Positions 26,461 through 35,667 of a stretch of 64,000 nucleotides of DNA are shown here, piece by piece (the stretch's first letter is position 1; every line of letters starts with the position of its first letter). The stretch covers positions 434,001-498,000 of the forward strand of contig NZ_OMPN01000001.1 of NCBI RefSeq assembly GCF_900291975.1, read 5' to 3'. The position numbers and the translations under genes were made by a program. Under the pieces are notes generated by a model, which was not told the origin of the DNA, searched no databases, and saw only the letters and a list, made by a program, of their open reading frames with translations. This DNA comes from Agathobaculum massiliense (GTDB lineage Bacteria; Bacillota; Clostridia; Oscillospirales; Butyricicoccaceae).

Positions 26461-27615
26461 TCAATACGCCGCATAGGTATAGGAGATGTATTCCCTGATC
26501 TCCTCCATACTGGGCGCGCCGGGTGCGTTGCCGAACGCCCCGTCATGCGCGAACTGCTCCGCGGAAGCCAGGCAGTCCTCCAGCAAGAAGCCGGATTCGC
26601 GCAGCGATTTGATCTGTAGTTCTTTCATCAGCCCAACCACGCGCTGCGCCAGCGTCTCCGCAAGCTCCATGGTTCCGGTTTCCGCAGTGCAGGCGACCCC
26701 CATTGCCTCGGCGACTTCCTCCAGATTCCTGCGCTCACCATATTTGGCGGTATAGACCATGACGCCCGGCAACCCCCACGCGCAGCCCAATCCGTGCGGC
26801 ACATGATGGCGCGCGCCGAACGTCTGGCTGAAGCTGTGTCCGATCTGGCAGCCGCAGGCGGAGATCGCCATGCCGCCCAGGCTCGCGGCCAGGGACATCG
26901 CCTCTCGCGCCTGCGCATTCTTCGGCTCTTTTACGGCGACCGGAAGCCACTGCAGCGTCAGCCGAATGCCCTCCTTGCCGAAAATATAGCCATACGGGTT
27001 GTAATTCCGGTTCGTGATCGCCTCCACGCAGTGCGCCAGCACATCCATGCCGGTCGCGGCGGTCACACCCGCAGGCACGGAGTAGGTCAGCGCCGGATCG
27101 ACGATTGCCAGATCCGGCTTATACACCGGCATTTCCTTGGCGCCGGTTTCCACATCGCCGATGACCGCCCACTGCGACAATTCGCTGCCCGTACCCGAGG
27201 TCGTGCTCAGCGTGATCAGCTTGAGGGTATGCTCCGCCTCCTCTATCCCATAGTAGTCGCGGATGGTCGTACCATTCTGGCTGATGACGATGCCGACCGC
27301 CTTTGCGGTGTCCAGCGTGCTGCCGCCGCCGACCGCCACAACGCCGTCGATCGCGTGCTCCCGCACATAGACCGCGCCCGCGTCGCAGATATCGCTCGGT
27401 GCGTCCGCACGGCACCGGTCGAACACGAACACCTCCAGGCCGGCGTCTTTCAGCGCATCGATGACCGGCGTTACCACACCGAATTCGCACAGCGCCTGTT
27501 CGGTGCAGACCATTACCCGATGCATGCCGAGCGCCTTTGCACGCTCCCCTGTCTCCCCGGAAGCGCCCGTCCCGAACAGCGTGGGGCAAAAGGTGTTCCA
27601 CATATAAACGCTCAT
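26461..27615 (-). CDS. Iron-dependent alcohol dehydrogenase
   Basis: A 384-residue group III dehydrogenase that interconverts an alcohol or polyol and an aldehyde or ketone with NAD(P)H. The nucleotide-binding site is AVGGGSTLDTAKAVG. The metal ligands lie in GMDVLAHCVEAITNRNYNP (Asp and His) and IGHSFSQTFGARHHVPHG (two His). STTSGTGSE is the conserved loop. The ATG at 27615 follows AGGAGGA; the long upstream extension to 27681 has no ribosome site. It is last in the seven-gene operon, 66 bases after transketolase pair 2, so it may reduce the aldehyde that pathway releases. Confidence 0.9.
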   Translation of the reverse strand: MSVYMWNTFCPTLFGTGASGETGERAKALGMHRVMVCTEQALCEFGVVTPVIDALKDAGLEVFVFDRCRADAPSDICDAGAVYVREHAIDGVVAVGGGSTLDTAKAVGIVISQNGTTIRDYYGIEEAEHTLKLITLSTTSGTGSELSQWAVIGDVETGAKEMPVYKPDLAIVDPALTYSVPAGVTAATGMDVLAHCVEAITNRNYNPYGYIFGKEGIRLTLQWLPVAVKEPKNAQAREAMSLAASLGGMAISACGCQIGHSFSQTFGARHHVPHGLGCAWGLPGVMVYTAKYGERRNLEEVAEAMGVACTAETGTMELAETLAQRVVGLMKELQIKSLRESGFLLEDCLASAEQFAHDGAFGNAPGAPSMEEIREYISYTYAAY

Positions 27616-27681
27616 CTTATGTCCTCCTCTGCGCGTTCCGGCCGCTCCGCCACGCAGGGCGGGCCGACCGAAGCACCGCAT

Positions 27682-28632
27682 TTATCCTAACAGCTTGCTC
27701 ACATATTCCCAAACGGCTTCCGGGTCATAGCCGTACAGGTGATACAGGTCCTCCGCGCTGCCAAAGCCCGGGTACACCTGCGGGATGCCGAAGCGCTTGA
27801 ACGATTTGAGTGCGATACCGTTGTCGCACAGCAGGTCCGCAACCGCGCTGGCCAGGCCGTTTTTCATCAAGTGGTCCTCCCAAACGATGATGCGGCCGGT
27901 TTCCTCGGCGGCCTTGCGCACGATCTCTTCGTCCAGCGGCTTGACCGTGAACATATCGATCACGCGCATACCGATGCCAGCCTTCTTTGCCTTGTCGTGC
28001 AGCTGCAGCGCATAGCTGACCATCTCGCCGCAGGCGATGATGGTGATATCCTTTCCGTCCCGCGCCAGGTGGCCCTTGCCGATCTCAAACCTGTCCTCCG
28101 CCGTGTACAGCACGCGGTTTTCCTTGCCTGGGTCAATGCGGATGGAAAGCGGGCCTTCGTAATACAGGCTTTTCTCGATGATTTGGCGCAGCTGCACCGG
28201 ATCGGATGCCGCGCAGACCGTCATGTTGACCAGCGAGGAATACAGCGCCATGTCCTCCATCGCATAATGGGTGGAGCCGCCGTTGCCGGTCAGTCCCGCA
28301 TAGTTGGCGATGAGGCGCACCGGCAGGTTGGGATAGCATACATCCGTGCGCACCTGTTCGAGCGCGCGCATGCTCATGAACGGCATCATGCCGATGATGA
28401 ACGGGATGTTCCCGTCATACGCCAGGCCGGCCGATACGCCGACCACATCCTGCTCCGCGATGCCGGTGTCGATGAAACGGTCCGGATATTTCTCATGAAA
28501 CTCCTTGCAGCCGAAGCCGATATCCGGCGTGAGCAGCCAGACGCGGCTATCCTTTCCGCCAAGCTCCGCTATCGTGTCGCCCACCACAGAACGCGCGGAG
28601 TTATATTCATCCAGAGTATATGACTGCTTCAT
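27682..28632 (-). CDS. Transketolase, C-terminal subunit (pair 2)
   Basis: The 316-residue second half of a split transketolase. It carries TPDIGFGCKEFHEKYPDRF, then DTGIAEQDVVGVSAGLAYDG with the catalytic Glu. LTGNGGSTHYAMEDMALY, a C-terminal VIDMFTVKPLDEE and IVWEDHLMKNGLASAVADLL follow. Its ribosome site AAAGGAG overlaps the end of the N-terminal subunit gene. The sequence differs clearly from pair 1 (for example IAEQD instead of IAEAN), so this is a paralogue kept for a distinct substrate rather than a recent duplicate. Confidence 0.92.
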   Translation of the reverse strand: MKQSYTLDEYNSARSVVGDTIAELGGKDSRVWLLTPDIGFGCKEFHEKYPDRFIDTGIAEQDVVGVSAGLAYDGNIPFIIGMMPFMSMRALEQVRTDVCYPNLPVRLIANYAGLTGNGGSTHYAMEDMALYSSLVNMTVCAASDPVQLRQIIEKSLYYEGPLSIRIDPGKENRVLYTAEDRFEIGKGHLARDGKDITIIACGEMVSYALQLHDKAKKAGIGMRVIDMFTVKPLDEEIVRKAAEETGRIIVWEDHLMKNGLASAVADLLCDNGIALKSFKRFGIPQVYPGFGSAEDLYHLYGYDPEAVWEYVSKLLG

Positions 28633-29496
28633 TTATAACTCCTTTCTCTGCCGGTCCAGCGCCGCGTCCAGGTCGGCCAGCGCGGTCTGCAGATCCGCAT
28701 CGTTCATGCTGCCCGCATGCCATTTGATCTCCCGTTCCATAAAGGAAATATTCTTGCCCTTGACCGTGTCCGCGATAACCGCGGTCGGCACGCCGCTGCT
28801 GCTTTCCGGCAGGCGCTCGAGCGCGTCGGCCACCTGCTGCATGTCGTTGCCATCCGCAATCTCGATCACGTTCCAGCCGAACGCGCGCCATTTATCCGCA
28901 TAGGGGGCGAGCTTAATCGAATCCTCGGAAAAGCTGGTCATGAGCTGCCTGTTGCGGTCCACGACCGCCACCAGATTGCCCAGGCCAAGCGCGTGGCCCG
29001 CCATCGCAGCCTCCCACACTGAGCCTTCACAGGTCTCGCCGTCACCCATCAGGCAAAACACGCGGTTCCGGCGCCCCTTCTGGCGGGACGAGGCCGCTAG
29101 GCCGACGCTGAGCGGCAGGCCGTGGCCGAGCGAACCAGTGGAGGCGTCCAGCATCGGCAGTCGGGTCTTGCAGGGATGTTGTCCGAACTTGCTGCCCACC
29201 TGGCCGTAGGTCTCGCAGATCTCCTGGTAATCAAAAAACCCCTTTTGCGCCATCACGATGTACATGCCGACCGCGCCGTGTCCCTTGCTGAGAATGAAGC
29301 GGTCGCGGGCGGGGTCCTGCTCCCGTTCGGGAGAGACGTTCATCGTGCGGTGGAACAGGCAGGTCAGCACATCGAGCATGGACATGTCGCCGCCCATATG
29401 GATGTTGCCGCTGTACGCCCCGCACAGTTTGCACAGGTCGCGGCGCGCCTGGTATGCCAGCTCGGTCAGGCGCAATACCTCTTTTTTATCTACCAT
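28633..29496 (-). CDS. Transketolase, N-terminal subunit (pair 2)
   Basis: The 287-residue ThDP-binding half. Visible are GNIHMGGDMSMLDVLTCLFH, LSKGHGAVGMYIVMAQKGFF, DASTGSLGHGLPLSVGLA and the ThDP motif MGDGETCEGSVWEAAMAGHA through VDRNRQLM. AAAGGACA precedes the ATG. The stop abuts the C-terminal subunit. Its operon partners are two dehydrogenases, an isomerase-like TIM barrel, an oxidoreductase and a symporter. It therefore probably acts on a pathway-specific ketose phosphate. Confidence 0.92.
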   Translation of the reverse strand: MVDKKEVLRLTELAYQARRDLCKLCGAYSGNIHMGGDMSMLDVLTCLFHRTMNVSPEREQDPARDRFILSKGHGAVGMYIVMAQKGFFDYQEICETYGQVGSKFGQHPCKTRLPMLDASTGSLGHGLPLSVGLAASSRQKGRRNRVFCLMGDGETCEGSVWEAAMAGHALGLGNLVAVVDRNRQLMTSFSEDSIKLAPYADKWRAFGWNVIEIADGNDMQQVADALERLPESSSGVPTAVIADTVKGKNISFMEREIKWHAGSMNDADLQTALADLDAALDRQRKEL

Positions 29497-29512
29497 TCCG
29501 CGCTGTCCTTTC

Positions 29513-30544
29513 TCACAGGTCCATGGAAACGAATACCTTGCCGCACTGGCGGCTCGCCGCCAGGTCGAGCGCCTCCTGATAACGGGAGGCCGGTATCACA
29601 TCGGTCACGATCTTATCGAGCGGCAGAATGCCGGATTCTATGATCTGCGCGACCTTGCGCATATAATACTTGCCCAGATAGCCGCCGTAAACCTCGATCT
29701 CGTTCTTGAGCAGCTCGGCGACCGGAAATTCCGGGCGGGCCAGCTCATCGTGTCCGAACTGCAGCACCTTGCCGTGCGGCCGCACCAGATAGACGCAGTC
29801 CACCAGCATCGCGGCCACCGCCTCTACACAGTGGTCCACGCCCAGACCGCCGGTTTCCTCCTTGACAATCTGCTGCAGGTTCTCGGTATCTGGATTGACC
29901 ACGCGGGTCGCGCCGACCTCCAGCGCCAGCTTGCGGCGGTGTTCGATCGGCTCGGAAACGATGATCTTGCGGCAGCCGTTCGCCTTGAGCAGCGCGATGA
30001 ACATCAGGCCGATCGGGCCGGCGCCCAGTACGCATGCGGTATCGCCCACATGCACGTTCAGCTTTTCCAGCGCGCAGCCGCAGCCCGCGAGCGGCTCGGC
30101 CACGCCCATCAGCTCAGGCTTGGTTTCCGGCGCTACCTTATAGCAGTACTGCTTGGGCAGTACGACGTAATTGGTCAGGCCGCCATCCGCGAACACGCCG
30201 CGTGAGCTGACGTGCTGGCAGGCTTCGGGCAGACCGGCCAGGCAGTTGTCGCACTCGCCGCAGGGGCCGTGTGGGTCGATGACCACCTTATCGCCCGGCT
30301 TGAGGTCGGTGACGCCTTCGCCCACCTCCGCGACCTCGCCGCAGAACTCATGGCCGAAAATAATATCCTGCTTGCACGGATGCTTCTGGGGCGTGGCAAA
30401 AATATTCACGTCCGTACCGCAGACCGCGCAGCCGTAACTTTTGATCTTGACATCGTTCCGGTTCTTGATCTCGGGAATAGGGCGGTCCTCATAGGCGAAT
30501 TGGCCCGGCCCCTTGTAAACGATTGCCTTCTGCATGTTTGCCAT
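29513..30544 (-). CDS. Zinc-dependent alcohol/polyol dehydrogenase
   Basis: A 343-residue medium-chain dehydrogenase. Catalytic zinc ligands are Cys42 (CGTDVN), and the pair His65-Glu66 in FGHEFCGEVAEVG. Structural zinc ligands are the four cysteines of CGECDNCLAGLPEAC. The Rossmann motif is VLGAGPIGLMFIALLK. These resemble sorbitol, threonine and galactitol dehydrogenases. The ATG at 30544 follows AGGAGG; the frame extends further upstream but overlaps the preceding gene. It lies 16 bases before transketolase pair 2. Confidence 0.9.
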   Translation of the reverse strand: MANMQKAIVYKGPGQFAYEDRPIPEIKNRNDVKIKSYGCAVCGTDVNIFATPQKHPCKQDIIFGHEFCGEVAEVGEGVTDLKPGDKVVIDPHGPCGECDNCLAGLPEACQHVSSRGVFADGGLTNYVVLPKQYCYKVAPETKPELMGVAEPLAGCGCALEKLNVHVGDTACVLGAGPIGLMFIALLKANGCRKIIVSEPIEHRRKLALEVGATRVVNPDTENLQQIVKEETGGLGVDHCVEAVAAMLVDCVYLVRPHGKVLQFGHDELARPEFPVAELLKNEIEVYGGYLGKYYMRKVAQIIESGILPLDKIVTDVIPASRYQEALDLAASRQCGKVFVSMDL

Positions 30545-30576
30545 TGTCTTTTCCTCCTGTTCCGGTCCGGCACGGA

Positions 30577-30593
30577 CAGGGCCGGCCGCCCTG
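30577..30593 (-). other. Intercistronic hairpin between oxidoreductase and dehydrogenase genes
   Basis: CAGGGC (30577-30582) pairs with GCCCTG (30588-30593) around a 5-base loop in the GC-rich 70-base gap. No U run follows, so a processing or stability element is likelier than a terminator. Confidence 0.35.
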
Positions 30594-30615
30594 CCCCTGC
30601 CAGGCCGTTCTGCTC

Positions 30616-31752
30616 TTAGTTGATCTCCACCCACTTGGAGTTGTTCTGCGCGCTCTCAACGACAGCGTGGAAGAACTTGACGCCGTTGACGCCGGTTTCC
30701 ACATCCGGAAAGTCCAGATCCTCCTCGGTCGGGGTCTCGCCGTTTTTGAGCTTGAGGATCGTGTCGATCACGCTGCGGTAGATATTGGCGATCGCGATAT
30801 AGTAGCCTTCCGGATGGCCGAACGGCACGCGCGCCAGCTTGCCTGCGGGTACGTCGATGCCGTCGCCTGCGCGGCAGAGCGTGCGGGGCGCCTCGCCCTT
30901 TTTGATGTAAACCACTTCGTCCGGACGGGTCTGGTGCCACTCCAGGCAGCCCTCCGTACCCATGATCCGCAGGTCGATTTCGTTGGGGCAGCCGCAGGCT
31001 ACCTGGGTGAACCAGTAAGCACCGTGAACGCCGTTTTCATACTCCAGAATAATGTTGTCGTTCAGGTCCAGCTTTTTGCCGAACGTATCAGTCGTGGCCA
31101 GCAGGCGCTTGATCTTCAGGCCGGTGACATAGTGTACCAGATGCTCGACATGCGTGCCATCGTCCGCGCAGGTGTTGGAGATGCCGCTATACTTGGGATC
31201 GGTGCGCCAGATACGGCCGTTGACCTGCTCCTTTTCGGCCAGCAGGCTGAGGAAGCTGTTCTCAATATAGTTGGCATTGACCGCGATGATCTGGCCGATG
31301 TCGCCGCGCGCAATCATCTGCTTCATGACCTTGCACATAACATAGCCGGAATAGCAGTAGTCCACCGCGAACACCAGTTTTTTCTCCTTGGCAATGCGGG
31401 CCAGGTCCTCGGCTTCTTCCACGGTCAGGGTGAGGGGCTTCTCACACACGACGTTGATGCCGTGCTCCAGAAAGGTCTTGGCAGCGGAGTAATGCACAAA
31501 GTTCGGCGTGCAGATGGAAACGAAATCGATCTTGCCAGCCTCAGCCTTTGCCATATCCTCCGCGTTGTAATACACGCGGGATTTATCAACGTGGTACGCC
31601 TCCGCGCACTCGTCATTCAGCTCGTCGATCGCGGAAAAGCAGCCGCAGACCAGCTTCGCGCGCGGATCCAGGCCCAGCGCCTTGCGGTGGCACTCGCCGA
31701 TCAGAGCTTTCAGGTCGCCGCCTACCATACCGTACGTTACTTCCTTGAACAT
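30616..31752 (-). CDS. Gfo/Idh/MocA-family sugar oxidoreductase
   Basis: A 378-residue NAD(P)-dependent dehydrogenase of cyclic sugars, sugar acids or inositols. The N-terminal Rossmann domain starts VTYGMVGGDLKALIGECHRKAL, and DFVSICTPNFVHYSAAKTFLEHGINVVCEKPLTLT contains the characteristic EKP motif. The C-terminal alpha/beta domain includes DDGTHVEHLVHY, with the His expected near the substrate. AAGGAGG precedes the ATG. Together with the neighbouring TIM-barrel isomerase this is the usual pair in polyol and inositol-type catabolism. Confidence 0.9.
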   Translation of the reverse strand: MFKEVTYGMVGGDLKALIGECHRKALGLDPRAKLVCGCFSAIDELNDECAEAYHVDKSRVYYNAEDMAKAEAGKIDFVSICTPNFVHYSAAKTFLEHGINVVCEKPLTLTVEEAEDLARIAKEKKLVFAVDYCYSGYVMCKVMKQMIARGDIGQIIAVNANYIENSFLSLLAEKEQVNGRIWRTDPKYSGISNTCADDGTHVEHLVHYVTGLKIKRLLATTDTFGKKLDLNDNIILEYENGVHGAYWFTQVACGCPNEIDLRIMGTEGCLEWHQTRPDEVVYIKKGEAPRTLCRAGDGIDVPAGKLARVPFGHPEGYYIAIANIYRSVIDTILKLKNGETPTEEDLDFPDVETGVNGVKFFHAVVESAQNNSKWVEIN

Positions 31753-31791
31753 TTTGTCGTCCTCCTTAAAAATTGATGATAGTGGTTGGTT

Positions 31792-32604
31792 TTATTTTGA
31801 AATGGAATCGCAAAGCTTTTTGACTGCGGGGAAGCCGGCCTCGGTGTTCCCTGCCGGAAAATATTCAAAGCAGACCGTCCCCGCGTAGCCGCTTTCCGCC
31901 ACGCCGCGCAGCAGGAAATCAAAGTTGATCTCCCCCGTTCCCGGCTCGTGCCGGTCGGGCGCGTCCGCCAGATGGATGTATTTCACCACGCCCAGGTTGT
32001 TGGTGATGCTGCGCAGCAGGTTCCCGTGCATCAACTGCATATGGAACACATCGCACAGCAGACCGACCCGCTCCGAACCGACCGCGCGCACGATGTCCGC
32101 GCCCTCCTCGGTTGTGGTCAGCGACATGCCCGCGTCGCCCCCCAAATTGTTAAGCGGTTCGACCAGGGCGGTCACCCCGTTTGCCTCCAGCACCGGCGCC
32201 AGCCTGGTAAGCGTATGCGTGATGTTGGCAAGCATCGCGGTATGGCTGTACTGGTCGCGGAAGTCCGCGCAGCCGTTTGGCGTAAAGTGATTTGGGAACA
32301 GGATCAGCTTGTCGCAGCTCAGCATTTTCGCCGCGTCGAGCGACTGCCGGATCCAGTCGATACAGTCCTGGCTGTGCGCCCGATCACACAGGGAGTAGAT
32401 ACTGGTGCCGCTGAACGCTTTGACGGACACGCCCCGTTCCTGGCAGACCCGCCGGATGTCCGCGAGGTCCTTGTCGTGCCAGCTCCAGAATTCGATCGCC
32501 CGAAATCCCGCCGCGCTGACCCGCTCGATTTTCTCGCATACCTCCATGCCTGGATAAATGGTTTCAATATTAATCGCAAAATCTATCATGTCTTCTGTCT
32601 TCAC
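31792..32604 (-). CDS. TIM-barrel sugar isomerase/epimerase, hydroxypyruvate isomerase-like
   Basis: A 270-residue protein of the xylose-isomerase-like TIM-barrel superfamily. It shows FAINIETIYPGMEVCEKIERVSAAGFRAIEFW and EPLNNLGGDAGMSLTTTEE with a metal-binding Glu. GLLCDVFHMQLMHGNL carries Asp and His ligands, and IHLADAPDRHEPGTGEINF the last His/Glu region. This pattern is closest to hydroxypyruvate isomerase (Hyi) and related ketose isomerases. The start is either a GTG at 32604 or an ATG at 32589; neither has an ideal ribosome site. It lies between the symporter and oxidoreductase genes. The exact substrate is open. Confidence 0.85.
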   Translation of the reverse strand: MKTEDMIDFAINIETIYPGMEVCEKIERVSAAGFRAIEFWSWHDKDLADIRRVCQERGVSVKAFSGTSIYSLCDRAHSQDCIDWIRQSLDAAKMLSCDKLILFPNHFTPNGCADFRDQYSHTAMLANITHTLTRLAPVLEANGVTALVEPLNNLGGDAGMSLTTTEEGADIVRAVGSERVGLLCDVFHMQLMHGNLLRSITNNLGVVKYIHLADAPDRHEPGTGEINFDFLLRGVAESGYAGTVCFEYFPAGNTEAGFPAVKKLCDSISK

Positions 32605-32646
32605 CTTCTTTCCGTGTTCTGTGCTGCTTCCTATTGTGCAGCCCGT

Positions 32647-34032
32647 TTACAGGATGCCCTGCTCGTCGCGCTTTTTCAGATCCGCAATCACCTGCGGATA
32701 GAGCTTATCCAGCTTGTAAAGCAGGCAGAGGATCACGATGATGACAGAGAAAATGATTGGCGCATACATGCAGATTGCTTTGATCATCGCCATCGCGTCC
32801 GCGTTCTGTACCGCGGCCAGGCCGTCATACCCGACCGAATCCATCAGCAGGCCGATGCCCGCCGAAGCAAGGCCGCCGCCCAGCTTGGAGCCGACCGAAG
32901 CGGCGCTGAAAATCATGCCGTCCTGCCGGACGTGGGTCTTCCACTGACCGAATTCCGCGCAGTCCGCGATCATCGGGAATACGCAGGCCCACAGCGGCGC
33001 AACACCGATGCCGCGCAGCACGGCGCTGACCATGGCGACGGTGACGCTCATCGGGTTGCTCATCCACACAAACTGCGCCACGATTACCAGCAGAATACCG
33101 GCAAGCGTCAGATTCCTCTTTCCGAAGCGGAGTACAAACTGCGGCACGATCAGCACAACGATGCTCTGCGCGATCAGCTCCGCCGCGTAGATCGGACTGT
33201 ACAAGGCCTCGTTGCCCAATATGTATTTACAGTAATAGGTTTCGATCGTACCGGTGACAGTGCTCATCATGACCATAAAGCCCCACAGCCCCAGGCAGAT
33301 CGCCCAGTACTGGTTGGAAAACAGCGCCTTTAGGCTTCTTCCCACCGATACCTTCTCGGTTTTTGCCGCTTCGATCACCACGCGCTCCTCAATATTGAAG
33401 AAGCAGACCAGCAGCAGCACCAGCGCGATCACGGCGAAGATGATCGAAACGATGATCCAGCTCTGCTGGGTGTTGCCAAACGCCTGCACCAGCGGGATCG
33501 TGGAAACCGTAACCACCATCTTGCCCATCGGCCCGCAGAAAATGCGGATCGCCTGGGTGGAGGTACGGGATTTCTGGTCGCGCGTAATCAGAGAGGCCAT
33601 CGTGGAATACGGCAGGTTGAGCGCGGTATAAACCACCGTATTGACCAGGTTATAGGTGACGAAAATATACACTGCCTGCACCATGACCGGCGCATTCGCC
33701 GGAATGAGGAACAGCAGGACGAACGTCACCGCATACGGCACCGCCATCCACAGAATCCACGGCCGCGCTTTGCCGTACTTGGATTTCGTCCGGTCCGTGA
33801 TAAAGCCCATGATAATATCCGAAACACCGTCAAACACACGCGTAATCAGGAAAATGATACCGACGAGCGCGGCACTGACACCCACATAATCCGTATAAAA
33901 AAAGGTAAGCAGCGTGCTGCACAGGCCGTATACCACGTTACAGGCCGAATCGCCCAAACCATAGCATATCTTTTCCCGCAGGCTGACAACGTGGTCCTCT
34001 CTGCTCCGCTGGATTTCCGAAGTATGCTCCAA
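32647..34032 (-). CDS. GPH-family sugar:cation symporter
   Basis: A 461-residue membrane transporter of the glycoside-pentoside-hexuronide family. About twelve hydrophobic segments are visible, with the family loop RVFDGVSDIIMGFITDRTKSKYGKARPWILW after helix 2. A C-terminal cytoplasmic segment is YKLDKLYPQVIADL. The start is taken as TTG at 34032 because AAAGGAG lies eight bases before it; the frame continues to 34098 without a ribosome site. It heads the seven-gene operon and presumably imports its substrate. Confidence 0.88.
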   Translation of the reverse strand: MEHTSEIQRSREDHVVSLREKICYGLGDSACNVVYGLCSTLLTFFYTDYVGVSAALVGIIFLITRVFDGVSDIIMGFITDRTKSKYGKARPWILWMAVPYAVTFVLLFLIPANAPVMVQAVYIFVTYNLVNTVVYTALNLPYSTMASLITRDQKSRTSTQAIRIFCGPMGKMVVTVSTIPLVQAFGNTQQSWIIVSIIFAVIALVLLLVCFFNIEERVVIEAAKTEKVSVGRSLKALFSNQYWAICLGLWGFMVMMSTVTGTIETYYCKYILGNEALYSPIYAAELIAQSIVVLIVPQFVLRFGKRNLTLAGILLVIVAQFVWMSNPMSVTVAMVSAVLRGIGVAPLWACVFPMIADCAEFGQWKTHVRQDGMIFSAASVGSKLGGGLASAGIGLLMDSVGYDGLAAVQNADAMAMIKAICMYAPIIFSVIIVILCLLYKLDKLYPQVIADLKKRDEQGIL

Positions 34033-34631
34033 CTGAAAAACTCCTTTCTCTTTCCAATCACAATCCGGATCGCCCCAAGGCAATCCGTTTTCCCTCAAGC
34101 ATTGTGCAAGCTGGGAAAATCGTAGCCGGAACTATGCCAACTGGACCGCTTGCATCCAATCGTTTTCCGGTGCCGCCCCGTATATCCATGCCGGTATGAT
34201 GCAGGCGGTCGTCCTTTTCGCTTCTCCGAGAAAAAGTTCTGATTTCCGCACTTTTTACAGCCCCTTTCAATCTTCCGTTCATTTAGGATAATGCTCTTGA
34301 AAATTACCGGCAACTCTTTTATACTGGTATAGTACTATGAAAGCACAAGGGGTTCAATCAATTTAATTTCAGGAATTGTAATTATCCTCCCACGCCACTG
34401 GGAATATCGCAACAGTTTCAGGCAAATCCAACGTCATTTCTATCCCTCTCCAGTCCTGTTATCGTCACATTGAACAACAGCATTTTTGTTTTTTGATTTT
34501 TTCTTAACTATTTATAGGCATATCCGTGGTTAAAACGCAAAATTCGTTTTCCCTATTGTACATTTCTCACAACGCCCTTTTTCCGCCTTCATGAGACTTT
34601 AAAACTACTTCTGCAAAGGAGGAAGCCCTGT
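34033..34631. other. Intergenic region between the symporter and AraC genes
   Basis: About 600 bases without a credible gene. It holds the overlapping promoters near 34297-34357 and long A/T-rich leaders on both sides. No riboswitch or terminator fold was recognised in either leader. Confidence 0.55.
34297..34357. promoter_or_regulatory. Overlapping face-to-face promoters of the symporter operon and AraC gene
   Basis: On the plus strand TTGAAA (34297-34302) and TATACT (34320-34325) are 17 bases apart. On the minus strand TTGAAC (34357-34352) and TACTAT (34334-34329) are also 17 apart. The two elements overlap and point across each other, so only one polymerase can bind at a time. The leaders would be about 300 bases in the plus direction and 290 in the minus. 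Confidence 0.6.
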
Positions 34632-35579
34632 ATGGAAAATATCAGCGCGCTGCACGCAGTAAAAGAGGAATTGACCTATTTGAACCAGATGTTCCCCCTA
34701 TCCGAATTTGTGGACCATTTCGACACGTTTGCAGACGGCAGTTTCCCAAGCCACTGGCACAATGAGTTTGAGCTTCAGATCATGTTGAAAGGAAATGCGG
34801 AATATCGGGTCAACGGCACCCGCTATATAGTTAGCGAGGGCAGCGCTATCTATATCGCGCCGGAAGCCGTACATATGATGAAAGCGCTTTCCTCAAACGC
34901 CATTGGCTACAATGTGGTTTTGCTCCCGCAGTTCCTGACCAATCTGTTTCAAGTCTCCAACTGTGAAAAATATGCGGCCCCGCTGACTTCCCGCCATCCA
35001 GAGGCCTTTGTCATCACGCCGGAACGCAAGGAGGGGCATGTGGTTCTGGAACTGCTCAAGCGCATGTACTACGCCGAAAGCACCCATACCGCCTATGAGC
35101 TGTTCCTGCTGGAGCATTTGATCGGCATTTGGCGCAATCTGCTTGCCATCCTGCCCAAGGCCGCTTCGGTTTCCGAGAACAGCAGCAAATTCCTGCGGGA
35201 GCAGCGCATGCGGACTATGCTGCATTTCATTCGCAAAAATTATGCGCAGCCCATCACGATTTCCGAGATCGCTGCAGCCGCCAACATTAGCAAAAGCGAA
35301 TGCTTCCGCTGCTTTTCCGAGCTTTCCAGAATGACGCCGATCGAATATGTCAACCAGTTCCGCCTGCTACAAGCCGCGCAGCTACTGACAAGCACCAAAA
35401 ACAGCATATCTGATATCTGTTATTCAACCGGCTTCAATAACACCAGCTACTTTACAAAAAATTCAAGGAACAGTATAAGGCTACACCCCGCTCGTACCGG
35501 ACACAAAATCTGCTATAGCGCTTCGGCGCATATCTGCAGCGGCTTTCTGTATCCCCTCTTTGCCGGCCGAGTGTTTTGA
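34632..35579 (+). pseudogene. AraC-family regulator, frameshifted near the C-terminus
   Basis: The frame encodes a cupin sensor (FPSHWHNEFELQIMLKGNAEYRVNG, EGSAIYIAPEAVHMM), then the first HTH (ITISEIAAAANISKSECFRCFSELS) and the start of the second (NSISDICYSTGFNNTSYFTK). After this the family motif is lost. One base inserted in the A6 run at 35456-35461 restores FKEQYKATPRSYRTQ and a stop at 35516-35518, giving about 295 residues of normal AraC pattern. The present frame instead runs 36 unrelated residues to 35579. The start has AAAGGAGGA. It is divergent from the symporter operon and would be its regulator. A sequencing error or slippage at the A run is possible. Confidence 0.85.
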
Positions 35580-35634
35580 TGCGCCGTTCAATCAGCAAAG
35601 TTTTTCCCGCTCCTGCCTGATTTTTATGCAGCAA

Positions 35635-35667
35635 AAAAGCTCTGGTCTGATTCAGACCAGAGCTTTT
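35635..35667 (+). terminator. Terminator after the AraC gene
   Basis: A 16-bp perfect stem (35635-35650 with 35652-35667) with flanking A and T runs. The literal single-base loop will open into a small tetraloop-like turn. It ends the AraC transcript. Confidence 0.8.
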
